Below, one piece after another: positions 39,641 through 48,590 of a DNA stretch of 64,000 bases. The translations under genes were made by a program, and so were the position numbers. The DNA is from Anaerobaca sp035448545 (GTDB taxonomy: Bacteria > Planctomycetota > Phycisphaerae > Sedimentisphaerales > Anaerobacaceae), in assembly GCA_035448545.1 (NCBI GenBank), contig DAOTJE010000023.1, positions 5,368 to 69,367 on the forward strand, given 5' to 3'. The notes beneath the pieces are model-generated. The model saw only the letters and a list, made by a program, of their open reading frames with translations. It had not been told where the DNA came from and did no database searches. Numbering within the stretch: position 1 is the first letter of the stretch; the number at the start of each line of letters is the position of its first letter.

Positions 39641-39933
39641 TTTCGACCCTTTCTTTTCCGACAATGGTCATAGACGCAGCCGAGGACCCGAATGACGTTT
39701 TCGTTCTCGATCTGATAGAACACACGCGCCCCTTCCCGGTGGGAGCTCAGAATCCCCTTGTCTTTCATGATGGTCAGTTGCTGGCTGGTGATGGCCTGCT
39801 TCTCTCCCACCATCTCGGCAATTTCGTTCACGGACCGTCTGCCCGCCTGCAGCGCCTCGACAATCTGCAGGCGGACGGGGTGGGCGACCGCCTTGAGCAC
39901 CTCCGCCGCCTGGGTTGCCAGTTCCTTGTCCAT
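39637..39933 (-). CDS. ArsR family transcriptional regulator
   Basis: 98 residues from the ATG at 39933 (GAAGGG upstream). The winged helix is clear: VLKAVAHPVRLQIVEALQAGRRSVNEIAEMVGEKQAITSQQLTIMKDKGILSSHREGARVFYQIENENVIRVLGCVYDHC. Two cysteines (CVYDHC) end the domain, similar in place to redox or persulfide sensing ArsR proteins such as BigR/SqrR; the typical metal-binding box in helix 3 is absent. It heads the RND export operon and probably represses it. Confidence 0.92.
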   Translation of the reverse strand: MDKELATQAAEVLKAVAHPVRLQIVEALQAGRRSVNEIAEMVGEKQAITSQQLTIMKDKGILSSHREGARVFYQIENENVIRVLGCVYDHCRKRKGRK

Positions 39934-39954
39934 ATTCAAGCCCTTCACATATCG

Positions 39955-39982
39955 TACTATCACAATAAAGCTATAATACTAT
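39955..39982 (-). promoter_or_regulatory. Probable operator for the ArsR-headed operon
   Basis: The AT-rich region upstream of the ArsR gene has TACTAT at 39955-39960 and again at 39977-39982, 22 bases apart. It lies within a loosely symmetric ATCGTACTAT...ATAATACTAT segment. This spacing places the sites on one DNA face. No clear -35 box was found. Confidence 0.45.
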
Positions 39983-40384
39983 ATTCATCGACCGCGGTTC
40001 GCACGAGGAGACAAAAAAAGAGTGAAACTCGCGCCGCCCCCACGGCAAGGGCCGCACGGTGATGCGGTCTGTCGAAGCCCACCGGTCCTGGCGGCACAGT
40101 CCCCCAAACCGCACAAGTCGCCCTCTCTGGGCAACTTACCCAGTCAAGGCCTGTTCTCCCATTCGAATGCGGGCCTGCCAAGGACGGTGGCATGGGCGGC
40201 ACTGCGAAGGCTACGGCTTTCGGGCGGACTGTACAGTAAAGGTATTGACGCAGGGGTGGCACTTGGCAGAATGGTGAAGCTGCGGCGTGACACATGGGCG
40301 CGTGGACCCGTGGGCGGACAGGCCGGCAACGGAAGTCGATAGACGCTGACGAGATGTCGTCGGACGCGACGGAGACAGGCAGGC
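39983..40384. other. Intergenic region upstream of the DUF2188 gene
   Basis: No gene is supported. A frame on the plus strand (40022-40342) is rich in Pro, Arg and Gly and lacks both a ribosome site and family resemblance. No repeat or clear promoter was noted, apart from the AT-rich part next to the ArsR gene. Confidence 0.55.
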
Positions 40385-40624
40385 ATGGAGACAGTCGGAC
40401 GCGTGACTTACCACGTGACCTTTGACGAAAACCGTGGCTGGAATGTCGTGCAGGAAAACTCCGGCCAGGTGATGAGTACGCACCGCGCGCGCACCGAGGC
40501 CATCCTGCGGGCACGCGATCTGGCCGTGACCCATCCGTACAGCCTCCTGGTCATCCACGACCGGGAAGGGCGGACCGAGAAACAGTACAACTACGGTCGG
40601 CGCCCCCATGACGTCACCGGCTGA
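40385..40624 (+). CDS. DUF2188 domain protein
   Basis: 79 residues from the ATG at 40385 (GAGACAGGCAGGC upstream). It has the DUF2188 pattern YHVTFDENRGWNVVQENSGQVMSTHRARTEAILRARDLAVTHPYSLLVIHDREGRTEKQYNYG. This is a small alpha/beta domain found alone in many bacteria, with no defined function. It stands as a single gene between two intergenic regions. Confidence 0.85.
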   Translation: METVGRVTYHVTFDENRGWNVVQENSGQVMSTHRARTEAILRARDLAVTHPYSLLVIHDREGRTEKQYNYGRRPHDVTG

Positions 40625-40974
40625 GTGCCGCTCCGTCACAGGGTCCTGCCTGCAACACTGTCCTGCCTCTTTGCACCGCAGCGTCTGAACGTCATATAAC
40701 ATCGCCTGCCGCGATACAGAAAGCCGCCCACCGCGTCGCATGCGTCTGCGACCCCGATGCGGCGCAGCGCCGCCGGCCCCAGGCCCCGCCGCATCACGGT
40801 TGCGCTCCGCCCCGATGTCCATCTCCGATAAGAATTTAGGTATCATGGTAAAAAGCGGGGGTTCGGTGTTTTTTTCGACTTGACAAACAGCCCCACCGAG
40901 GTTAATGTGGGCCGTCAAGGTAACCTGGAAGAGCCTTCTGTCAAATGGAGTTGGCGAAAAAGGAAGGGGCAAGG
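40625..40974. other. Intergenic region upstream of the HTH-receiver gene
   Basis: No gene is supported here. The only feature noted is a promoter at 40880-40908, preceded by a T-rich run (about 40869-40876). Confidence 0.6.
40880..40908 (+). promoter_or_regulatory. Promoter of the HTH-receiver gene
   Basis: TTGACA (40880-40885), a 17-base spacer and TAATGT (40903-40908). It lies 67 bases before the ATG at 40975. Confidence 0.62.
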
Positions 40975-41541
40975 ATGAAGGATCTATTCACCACCGGCGA
41001 GGCCGCCGAGATTTGCCGAGTCAGTCAACAAACGATCATTCGCTGTTTTGACTCGGGTCGACTCCGGGGCTTTCGCGTACCAGGATCGAAGTTCCGCCGC
41101 ATTCCCCGCCAGAATCTGATCAAGTTCATGAGGGAGAACAACATCCCTCTGGACAATCTGGATTCGGGCAAGAAGAAGGTGCTCGTGGTCGATGACGACG
41201 CCGAGATTGTCGAGCTGATCAGTGACATCCTGACCCGGGATGGACGGTTCGACATCCGGACGGCATCGAGCGGGTACGAGGCGGGCATGGCGACGCAGCA
41301 GTTTCGACCGGACCTGATTCTGCTCGATTACATGCTGCCCGACGTAAATGGCAACGTGGTCTGTCAGACCATCCGGAGCAATCCGGAATTCGAGAACACA
41401 CGAATTATCATCGTCAGTGGCGTCATCAAACAGGAGGAGATCGATCAGCTCCTGCGATCGGGCGCCGAGAATTTCATCCGCAAGCCGTTCACCATCGCGG
41501 AGCTGACCGAGAAGGTCGCCGCGGCTTTGCAGCTGGCGTGA
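40975..41541 (+). CDS. Excisionase-type HTH fused to response-regulator receiver
   Basis: 188 residues from the ATG at 40975 (GGAAGG upstream). Residues 3-50 are a helix-turn-helix of the MerR/excisionase type (LFTTGEAAEICRVSQQTIIRCFDSGRLRGFRVPGSKFRRIPRQNLIKFM). Residues 65-187 are a receiver: VLVVDDDAEIVELI, phospho-acceptor Asp in LILLDYMLPDVNG, and the Lys in IRKPF. The HTH comes before the receiver, reversing the usual order. The histidine kinase gene 116 bases downstream is the natural partner. Confidence 0.92.
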   Translation: MKDLFTTGEAAEICRVSQQTIIRCFDSGRLRGFRVPGSKFRRIPRQNLIKFMRENNIPLDNLDSGKKKVLVVDDDAEIVELISDILTRDGRFDIRTASSGYEAGMATQQFRPDLILLDYMLPDVNGNVVCQTIRSNPEFENTRIIIVSGVIKQEEIDQLLRSGAENFIRKPFTIAELTEKVAAALQLA

Positions 41542-41657
41542 GTGCGACAGGCCCGTGCGGGGTGATGGACGCGGGGAATCTCTGATCTGACGAAAGGGGC
41601 GTGTTGTTTCCTCGAGGCGGGTGAACGACAGCGAAAGGACGTACCGAGGACACCGGC

Positions 41658-43889
41658 ATGGCCGAACGAAGCGTGAGTGCAGCCTCTTGCCGCAAGGTGG
41701 AACTGGCCGCAGGCGAGCTGGAGGCCCTGTCGGTGCCGCCGTGCGTGGCCGTTCAGTACCTGACCAGAATCCTCCAAGACCGTTTCTCTGCCGGGTCCCT
41801 TGCCGACATCGCACCGTGCGAGCCGGCCCTGGCGGCCCGAATCCTCTCGTTGGGGCAACGCTGCCCTGCCGCACCGGCCGGCCAGCGCCACGCCATCCAC
41901 CTCGTGCTCGACCGACTCGACACGGACGAGGTCCGCGACGCCCTGTTGGGTCTTAAGGTCTCGGCCGGCTTCGAGATCGAGTTCGGCCAGAGCCAACCGG
42001 CCTCCCCAGCGCGAACCGATCTGATCAGGCACAGTCTGGCGGTGGCGATCTGTGCCCGGCGCATCGTCGAAGCCTGCCAACCGGCCCTGGATCCGCACAT
42101 GGCCTACTCCGCCGGGCTGCTCCACGACATCGGCAAGTTCGCTCTTCAGGACATCATGCCCAAAAGCCTGGCCGCCATCGCTCAGGAAGCCGAGGCCACC
42201 GGATCGAGCCTTTCCACCATCGAACAGAAGCACCTCGGGACCCACCACGCCATGCTCGGCAAGCAGTTGGCCCGCCAATGGCGTCTGCCCGACCCGATTA
42301 CCACGGCGATCTGGCTGCATCACAGCAGCGCCGTCACCGCCCTGGAAGGTCTGCCCGAGACCGCGGTCGCGCGCATCGTTTGGGCCGCCGATCATGTCGT
42401 CCGGCACGTCGGAATCGGTCGCTCCGGGAGTTTCGACCCGCCGGAGCGACTCAGCGCGGTCGCCAAAGCCATCGAGGCCGACATGGAGGCTTTGGCGAGG
42501 ATCGCTGACAGCCTGACGCAAGAGGTCACGAGCAAAGCCGAGGCCCTGGGTCTGAACATGCCCAATGCGGCGGCCAAGTACTGCGACGCGATCCAGGCTG
42601 TCGCCGCAAAGCTCTCGGCTCAGCAGACGGCGCTCGACGCCGAAGAGCGCGACCTCCGGATGGCCTCCAGCTATCTGGATTTCGCCCGCGCGTTCCTGAG
42701 CGATGTGGGTCCCAGCGCCGGCGCGGTGGCCATCGCGGAGAACCTCGCTCGCCGATGGCAGCGGTTCTTTCAGACCGGGTCGCTCTGCCTGTACCTGGCC
42801 GGTGGAGCCCATACGGGAGCCATCGACACCATCGTAGTCGAGGCCCTTGGGCACAGCCACCGGATGGTGCTGGAGGCACCCGAGAACCGCTCCGTGGTGC
42901 CGCGTCCGATCGCCGAGCGTTTCGCCGTGGCCGATGCGCAGGACCACATCGACTGGCTCGTCGAGCAGGTGGATGTGGACCTCGACCTCGGTCGCACGAA
43001 GCTCGTTCCGCTGCTCTGCGACGGGCGAGCGGTGGCGATCCTGGCCTTCGAACTGAACTACCCGGGCGATGCCGCCTTGTTTGCCGAGAAGTTCCAGACG
43101 GCGGCATCGATGGCGGGAGCCGTGCTCGGGCTGGCCATGGCGAAGGACAAGCAGGCACGATTCTCGGAACGGCTGGTCCGGGCGATGAGTGACACCAAGC
43201 CAGCCGTCGAACCCAAGTCCGTCGAGAGCCCGATCGAGGCCCTGGCCGAGATGGCCGCGGGTGTCGCCCATGAGTTGAACAATCCGCTGTCGGTGATCTC
43301 AGGCCGCGCCCAACTGTTGGCGGAGAGCGAGGCCGACGAAGAGCGAAAGCGGGACCTTCAGCAGATTCAGGACAATGTAAACGAAGCGACCGGCGTGATC
43401 GACGATCTGATGGCGTTCGCCGAGCCGTCGAAGCCGCGGCCGGCCGCCACCGCAATTCACCAGATCATCGAGGAGGCGCTCGAACTGGCCGCCCAGAAGA
43501 GCAAGGTGGATCATGTCAACGCCCAGGTCCAGGCTACGGGACCCGACGGCGAGGTCTTCGTCGATTCCGCGCAGGTGGTCTCGGCACTGGCCAATATCAT
43601 CTCCAACGCCATCGAGTCGTACACCGACCCCTCCGGACCGATCAAGATCACGGTGGAACGCGGTGCCGATGGCATCATGCTCCAGGTGCGCGATCTGGGC
43701 TGCGGCATGGACGCCGACACACTGCGCAAGGCCACCCACCCGTTCTTCAGCGCCAAGCCGGCCGGTCGCAAACGAGGGATGGGTCTGGCTTACGCCGCCC
43801 GCCTGATCCAACTGAACCGAGGAACCCTCGCCCTGGCCAGCACCCCTCACCAGGGTACCACTGCCACGGTCACCCTGCCCTGCGAATAG
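41658..43889 (+). CDS. HDOD-GAF-histidine kinase fusion
   Basis: 743 residues from the ATG at 41658. Residues about 15-225 form an HDOD domain (HSLAVAICARRIVEACQ, AYSAGLLHDIGKFALQDI, THHAMLGKQLARQWRLP, IWLHHS); here the HD residues of true HD hydrolases are partly kept (HDIGK). A GAF-like region spans about 335-500. A histidine kinase follows, with the phospho-acceptor H538 in VAHELNNPLSVISGRAQLL and ATPase boxes (NIISNAIESY, VRDLGCGMD, GRKRGMGLAYAARLI). No membrane helix is present, so it is a cytoplasmic sensor. The upstream HTH-receiver is the likely target. Confidence 0.9.
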   Translation: MAERSVSAASCRKVELAAGELEALSVPPCVAVQYLTRILQDRFSAGSLADIAPCEPALAARILSLGQRCPAAPAGQRHAIHLVLDRLDTDEVRDALLGLKVSAGFEIEFGQSQPASPARTDLIRHSLAVAICARRIVEACQPALDPHMAYSAGLLHDIGKFALQDIMPKSLAAIAQEAEATGSSLSTIEQKHLGTHHAMLGKQLARQWRLPDPITTAIWLHHSSAVTALEGLPETAVARIVWAADHVVRHVGIGRSGSFDPPERLSAVAKAIEADMEALARIADSLTQEVTSKAEALGLNMPNAAAKYCDAIQAVAAKLSAQQTALDAEERDLRMASSYLDFARAFLSDVGPSAGAVAIAENLARRWQRFFQTGSLCLYLAGGAHTGAIDTIVVEALGHSHRMVLEAPENRSVVPRPIAERFAVADAQDHIDWLVEQVDVDLDLGRTKLVPLLCDGRAVAILAFELNYPGDAALFAEKFQTAASMAGAVLGLAMAKDKQARFSERLVRAMSDTKPAVEPKSVESPIEALAEMAAGVAHELNNPLSVISGRAQLLAESEADEERKRDLQQIQDNVNEATGVIDDLMAFAEPSKPRPAATAIHQIIEEALELAAQKSKVDHVNAQVQATGPDGEVFVDSAQVVSALANIISNAIESYTDPSGPIKITVERGADGIMLQVRDLGCGMDADTLRKATHPFFSAKPAGRKRGMGLAYAARLIQLNRGTLALASTPHQGTTATVTLPCE

Positions 43890-44029
43890 GCCGCCGGCAG
43901 AAAACACGCAGACCCCGTCTGTCCCGCCGGACGTGCTCGACCGATGCGAGACGTCCCGGACACACCATGACGGCTGTGGCGTCGGACGGGGGGCAAGAAC
44001 CGCGCCTCTCCCGCCGGTGCAGCCCGCTG

Positions 44030-44731
44030 TCAAGCGCCGTCGCTGAACTTCCGGATGGGGGTCAACAGGAGCTTGCGGAATTCGACCTCGGAGCCTTCCG
44101 CCTGGATGGCGATCCGGCCTTTGTCGGCGGTGCAGTCGTACCCGTCGTTGACCAGATCACCGTTGACCCAGACCTTGATGGCGTTGCCGAGGCACTCGAT
44201 GACCATCACATTCCACTGGCCCGGCGGGTTCTCGGAGCCATCGGTCAGGTTGACGATCCGACGCTGCTTGTTCTCGCTGATGCCCCACTGCTCCTTGGGT
44301 CCGCGCCGTCTTTCCATGTCGGGCACGGTGATGTCTTCCATGATGCACCAGAAGTCCCCGGCGTTCTCGTGCATCATCTGTACTTCGATCGACTGGGGGA
44401 ACATGCCGTACAGCGCCCGAGGCGTCGACGCGTGAACCAGGACGCCGCAATTGCCCGGCGGGCCGGCGAAGCGGTACTCGACTTCCAGCCGATAATCCTG
44501 ATAGATCGTGTCGGTAACCAAGTGGCCGCCGGGTGTGCCCAGACTGACGAGCATTCCGTCCCGCACGATGAACGGGCAGGCCACACGGGGGTCGGTGTCC
44601 ATCCTGGGCACGTCAACGTACCAGCCGCGGAGGTCCTTGCCGTTGAACAGACTGACCGACCGCTGTCGCGGCAGCGATTGGCAGGACAACGTCGCCGCAG
44701 CGGCAATGGCCACCAGCATCAGCTTCTTCAT
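44030..44731 (-). CDS. DUF1080 lipoprotein
   Basis: 233 residues from the ATG at 44731 (GAGGGA upstream). A lipoprotein-type signal (MKKLMLVAIAAAATLSCQS) suggests attachment by Cys-17 or so. A single DUF1080 domain follows: SVSLFNGKDLRGWYVD, VRDGMLVSLGTPGGHLVTDTIYQDYRLEVEYRFAGPPGNCGVLVHAS, SIEVQMMHENAGDFWCIMEDI, GQWNVMVIECLGNAIKVWVNGDLVNDGYDCTADKGRIAIQAEGSEVEFRKLLLTPI. By family it may cleave 3-keto-glycosides or bind carbohydrate. It stands alone, converging on the kinase gene. Confidence 0.9.
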   Translation of the reverse strand: MKKLMLVAIAAAATLSCQSLPRQRSVSLFNGKDLRGWYVDVPRMDTDPRVACPFIVRDGMLVSLGTPGGHLVTDTIYQDYRLEVEYRFAGPPGNCGVLVHASTPRALYGMFPQSIEVQMMHENAGDFWCIMEDITVPDMERRRGPKEQWGISENKQRRIVNLTDGSENPPGQWNVMVIECLGNAIKVWVNGDLVNDGYDCTADKGRIAIQAEGSEVEFRKLLLTPIRKFSDGA

Positions 44732-45120
44732 ACTCTCGTCCCTCTTTCTGATCGATCGCTTGGGTTCCGTCGGCATCGCACCACGACGGCGCCGATGCCC
44801 GCCGGTAATGTATGCGATTCATCCACAGGATGAACAGCGTTTCCTTGCGATTCTGCCGGTCGAGGCGGGCCGCGCCGTTTTGCCCCAAGGTCCGAGAACT
44901 CCGGGATCTTTCCGGGCCCTCGTCCCTTTGTGCGGCGGACACCGGCATCCCGCCACCACTCCTCAAAAACCTCTACCGCTGATAGGGGTTCGTTTATGGG
45001 GCGGCCTGGACGCACCCGGCATCCCGGCGGATGCCGCTAAAGCACGATCGGCACCAGGCCGAAGGATACGCCAGGGGTTCTTGTCCCGCGACGAGAAGGG
45101 TCCTTTGAACGTGGAGTCAT
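44732..45120. other. Intergenic region upstream of the GAF-like gene
   Basis: No gene, repeat or clear promoter was recognised here. It separates two divergently transcribed genes. A GGAG at the right end serves the ATG at 45121. Confidence 0.5.
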
Positions 45121-45750
45121 ATGAGCCTGAGTCAACGACAACAACGGCTGCGTCTGCTCATCAAGAAGCTCAACCGAGAGCGGAAACGGCAGGCCAGCCA
45201 GATCGATATCCTCTGCAACGACCTCATCGGCGCCCAACGGGCCTTCGTCAAACGGCTCAACAGCGTGGGCTTTGCCGCGGCCTTCTACAAGTCCCTGCTG
45301 GGCGCCACGGACCTGCACAGTCTTCTCGTGCGCGCGGATCAAATGCTGCGAGACGAGTTGCCGGGGGCCGGTGTCACCTTCTTTCTGCGGCCGGCGGACG
45401 GGGGCCCACTGCGCGCGGTCACCATCCACGAGACGCTGACCGTCGAGGAACAGCCTCTGGAAGACTACTTCGGTCCCGAGCTGGTCGAGAACATCTACAA
45501 GTCGAACCGACAATGCTCCATGAATGATCTGTTCGGCATGGGCCTGCACGGCAATCTCTCGGAGTTGGGCAACCTCTCTCTGGCCACGCTGCCGCTGGCC
45601 AACCTGGGGCGTCCCCTTGGATTTCTGCTGCTCAGCAGGGCCATGCCCTCGGCCCTCACCGCAGAAGAGCTGCACAAGGTGGACCTGATCACCTGCGGCC
45701 TGTCGCACGCCATCGCCGCCTGTCGCCAGCCGCTTCACGCCAGCCAATGA
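45121..45750 (+). CDS. Coiled-coil plus GAF-like protein of unknown function
   Basis: 209 residues from the ATG at 45121 (GGAG upstream). The first 50 residues are a basic coiled coil (SLSQRQQRLRLLIKKLNRERKRQASQIDILCNDLIGAQRAFVKRL). The remainder resembles a GAF domain: FYKSLLGATDLHSLLVRADQMLRDELPGAGVTFFLRPADGG, SLATLPLANLGRPLGFLLLSR, ELHKVDLITCGLSHAIAACR. No output domain is present. It could be a regulator or a partner of the nearby two-component genes. I do not recognise a named family. Confidence 0.72.
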   Translation: MSLSQRQQRLRLLIKKLNRERKRQASQIDILCNDLIGAQRAFVKRLNSVGFAAAFYKSLLGATDLHSLLVRADQMLRDELPGAGVTFFLRPADGGPLRAVTIHETLTVEEQPLEDYFGPELVENIYKSNRQCSMNDLFGMGLHGNLSELGNLSLATLPLANLGRPLGFLLLSRAMPSALTAEELHKVDLITCGLSHAIAACRQPLHASQ

Positions 45751-46029
45751 CATCCCGCCGGCCCCGATGAGCCTGCGATCGCTGCGCCACAACGGCCGGA
45801 CAGGCTGTCGCACAGGCATGCCATCGCGACAGAAACACCGGTCTCCAAAGAATTTAATTGCGTTCCCTGTCGCCATCCCGCATAATGACCGCCGGTGTTT
45901 GTCAGACGAGTGGACCATGCCCTCGGGGCACGGCTGGGACTGCGTCGCTGAGAGGACATCGGGGAGGTTGGGTGGGGTTGTCGTGTCTCCGGAAAGTCGA
46001 GTGAGGTCGAGGAATTGGAGATCGCTGAA

Positions 46030-46740
46030 ATGAACGAAGGCCCGGTCAACCAGAGTCATATGATCGAAACGACCGACTGCCTGGAAGCGGTAGGGGTCTT
46101 CCGAGGATGGAAGAACTTCTTCTTCCTGCTGGTGGTGATTTGCCTGCTGCTGACTCAGGCCTGCTTCTGGCTGGTCAATCTGAAGCTGGTCGAGATTCCC
46201 GCGGCGCCCGCCGAGCCGCTCACCACCCTGGAGGCGTTGAGCGCCGCGGCGGTGCAAACCGTGGCCGACGCCAACACGGCGTCGACGCCCGCCCCGACCG
46301 CAAACAAGAAGGTGCGACTGCCCTTCATCGAGAACCTGACCTGGAAACATATCAAACGTACGATCGAGCTGGTCAACGGTATCCTGATTCTCACCGCGGG
46401 GCTGTTCTGTCTGGCCATGTTCTTCAGCCTGATGGTGTCCCTCATCGGCCGGCTGGGCGGCATCAACCACATCGCCAGGGCGTTCTTCCTGTCTCTGATC
46501 ATGTTCATCCTGATCGTGCCCTGGCAACAGTTGATCGCCTCCAGCGTCGTCGGCGTGGCATACACTCCCGCCGAACTGGTCAAGTGGATTTCCGACAAAG
46601 GCTCCGGCTTCCTGTACGCCGTCCTTTACTATCTGCGCTTCACCATATACTGGCTCCTCGTCCTGCTGCTGCTGATCATGTCCCAGGCGCGGAGCGCGCG
46701 ATGGACCAAGGCGATCCTCCGCCGTCTTGAAATCATCTGA
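46030..46740 (+). CDS. Membrane protein of unknown function
   Basis: 236 residues from the ATG at 46030 (GGAG 10 bases upstream). Four membrane helices are visible: FFFLLVVICLLLTQACFWLVN, VNGILILTAGLFCLAMFFSLMVSLIG, AFFLSLIMFILIVPWQQLIASS and FTIYWLLVLLLLIMSQA. A proline/alanine-rich loop of about 65 residues lies between helices 1 and 2. No family is recognised. It ends 24 bases before the MetX-MetW gene in the same direction, so they may share a transcript. Confidence 0.75.
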   Translation: MNEGPVNQSHMIETTDCLEAVGVFRGWKNFFFLLVVICLLLTQACFWLVNLKLVEIPAAPAEPLTTLEALSAAAVQTVADANTASTPAPTANKKVRLPFIENLTWKHIKRTIELVNGILILTAGLFCLAMFFSLMVSLIGRLGGINHIARAFFLSLIMFILIVPWQQLIASSVVGVAYTPAELVKWISDKGSGFLYAVLYYLRFTIYWLLVLLLLIMSQARSARWTKAILRRLEII

Positions 46741-46764
46741 TGCGCACCAGCACGCGTATGGCTT

Positions 46765-48567
46765 ATGACGGCCATCGATGCCAATTCTGTGGGTCTGGTC
46801 CAGACCCGAGTTCTCCGTGTCGTCGAGTCGGACGCCCCCTTGCTGCTGGAATGCGGCAAGAAGCTCGGACCGATCGACGTAGCCTATGAAACCTATGGAC
46901 AACTGAACGAGGCGGGGGACAACGCCATCCTCGTCTGCCATGCCCTCAGCGGCAGCGCCCATGCGGCGGGATACCACAGCCTCGACGACCGAAAGCCCGG
47001 CTGGTGGGAGGACATGATCGGGCCCGGAAAGGGCATTGACACGAACACGTACTTCGTGCTGTGCTCGAATTTCCTCGGCGGCTGCTCCGGGACCACAGGT
47101 CCCTCGTCGATCAATCCGCAAACCGGCCAGCCCTACGGACTGAGCTTCCCCATCATCACGATCGCCGACATGGTGCGGGTCCAGAAGCTGTTGCTCGACC
47201 GTCTGGGAATCAAACACCTGTTGGCGGTGATCGGCGGTTCGATCGGGGGCATGCAGGTCCTTCAGTGGTCGATCGCCTATCCGGACATGATGGACGCCGC
47301 CATCCCCATCGCTACAACGACGCACCTCGGCGCCCAGTCCATCGCGTTCGACGCCGTCGGCCGCAACGCCATCCTGGCCGACGCCAACTTCGCCGACGGC
47401 CAGTACTACGACAGATCGGTCCCGGGCCGGGGACTGGCGATTGCCCGCATGATCGGCCACATCACCTATCTGTCGGAAGAGGGCATGCGCCAGAAATTCG
47501 GCCGCGAGCTGCGCAGCGCCGACAAGTACAGCTACGACTTCAACTCGGAATTCTCCGTCGAGACCTACCTCGATTACCAGGGCCAGACGTTCGTCGACCG
47601 ATTCGACGCCAACAGCTATCTGTACATCACCAAGGCCTCCGACTATTTCGACCTGACCCGAGATTACGGCTCTCTGGCCCGGGCCTTTGCCAACACGCGG
47701 GCCCGATTTCTCGTGGTCAGCTTCAGCAGCGACTGGTTGTTCACGCCGGGACAGTCCGAAGCCATCGTCGATGCCCTGGCCACCAACGGCAAGGATGTGA
47801 GCTTCTGCAATATCGAGTCATCCTACGGGCACGACGCCTTTCTGCTGGAGAACGAGACGCTCGGTGCGTTCGTACGTTGCTTCCTCGCCGCCACAAGCCG
47901 TCCCGAGCGCGTGGAAGTCGACGATCTCTGCTGCCGGGAGCGCAAACACCGCCGGGGTCAACACGAAGAGGCCCACCGCGTACGCGTGGACTATCAACTC
48001 GTCGAGTCGCTGATCGAGCCCGATGCGACGGTGCTGGACGTCGGCTGCGGCGACGGAGAGCTGCTGGCCCGGCTGCGGCATGACAAGCAAATCGACGGCC
48101 GCGGGATCGAGCTGGAGCAGGACCTCGTCCTGGGCTGCGTCTGCAAGAGACTGTCCATCATTCAATACGACATCGAACGGGGACTGGGCAGCTATGCGGA
48201 CAAGAGCTTCGACTACGCCATCCTCTCGCAGACCATCCAGACCATTCGGGACCCGGAACGGGTGCTCCGGGACCTGCTGCGCGTCGGTCGCCGGGTCATC
48301 GTCAGCTTCCCCAACTTCGCCCACTGGCGCTCCCGGGTCCAGTTGCTGTGCCGAGGCAAGGCGCCGGTCACGCGTCACTTGCCATTCGGCTGGCACAATA
48401 CCCCGAACATTCACTGCCTGTCGCTGAAGGACTTTGAAGAATTCTGCGAGCATCTGGGCGCCTGGATCGAGAGGCGGGTCCCGCTGGTCAAGACCCGTCC
48501 GAGCCCGGTCCGGGTATGGCCGAACCTGCTTGCCGAGCAGGTCATTTACGTGATCCGAAAAGATTAG
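46765..48567 (+). CDS. metX: Homoserine O-acetyltransferase fused to MetW-like domain
   Basis: 600 residues from the ATG at 46765. Residues 1-380 are MetX (alpha/beta hydrolase): AYETYGQLNEAGDNAILVCHALSGSAHAAG, LGGCSGTTGPSSINP, the nucleophile Ser in VIGGSIGGMQVLQW, and the Asp and His of SSDWLFTPGQSE and GHDAFLLE. Residues about 395-600 are MetW: VRVDYQLVESLIEPDATVLDVGCGDGELLARL, DYAILSQTIQTIRDPERVL and SFPNFAHWRSRVQLL. Homoserine activation feeds methionine synthesis. The two are usually separate neighbouring genes; here they are one chain. NikR follows by 23 bases. Confidence 0.94.
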   Translation: MTAIDANSVGLVQTRVLRVVESDAPLLLECGKKLGPIDVAYETYGQLNEAGDNAILVCHALSGSAHAAGYHSLDDRKPGWWEDMIGPGKGIDTNTYFVLCSNFLGGCSGTTGPSSINPQTGQPYGLSFPIITIADMVRVQKLLLDRLGIKHLLAVIGGSIGGMQVLQWSIAYPDMMDAAIPIATTTHLGAQSIAFDAVGRNAILADANFADGQYYDRSVPGRGLAIARMIGHITYLSEEGMRQKFGRELRSADKYSYDFNSEFSVETYLDYQGQTFVDRFDANSYLYITKASDYFDLTRDYGSLARAFANTRARFLVVSFSSDWLFTPGQSEAIVDALATNGKDVSFCNIESSYGHDAFLLENETLGAFVRCFLAATSRPERVEVDDLCCRERKHRRGQHEEAHRVRVDYQLVESLIEPDATVLDVGCGDGELLARLRHDKQIDGRGIELEQDLVLGCVCKRLSIIQYDIERGLGSYADKSFDYAILSQTIQTIRDPERVLRDLLRVGRRVIVSFPNFAHWRSRVQLLCRGKAPVTRHLPFGWHNTPNIHCLSLKDFEEFCEHLGAWIERRVPLVKTRPSPVRVWPNLLAEQVIYVIRKD

Positions 48568-48590
48568 GAGCGTCGTACAGGAGGGTTTCC

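Noticed and set aside
40022..40342. Plus-strand frame of 106 residues upstream of the DUF2188 gene
   Set aside because: Pro/Arg/Gly-rich, without a ribosome site or family resemblance, and overlapped by an equally poor minus frame.
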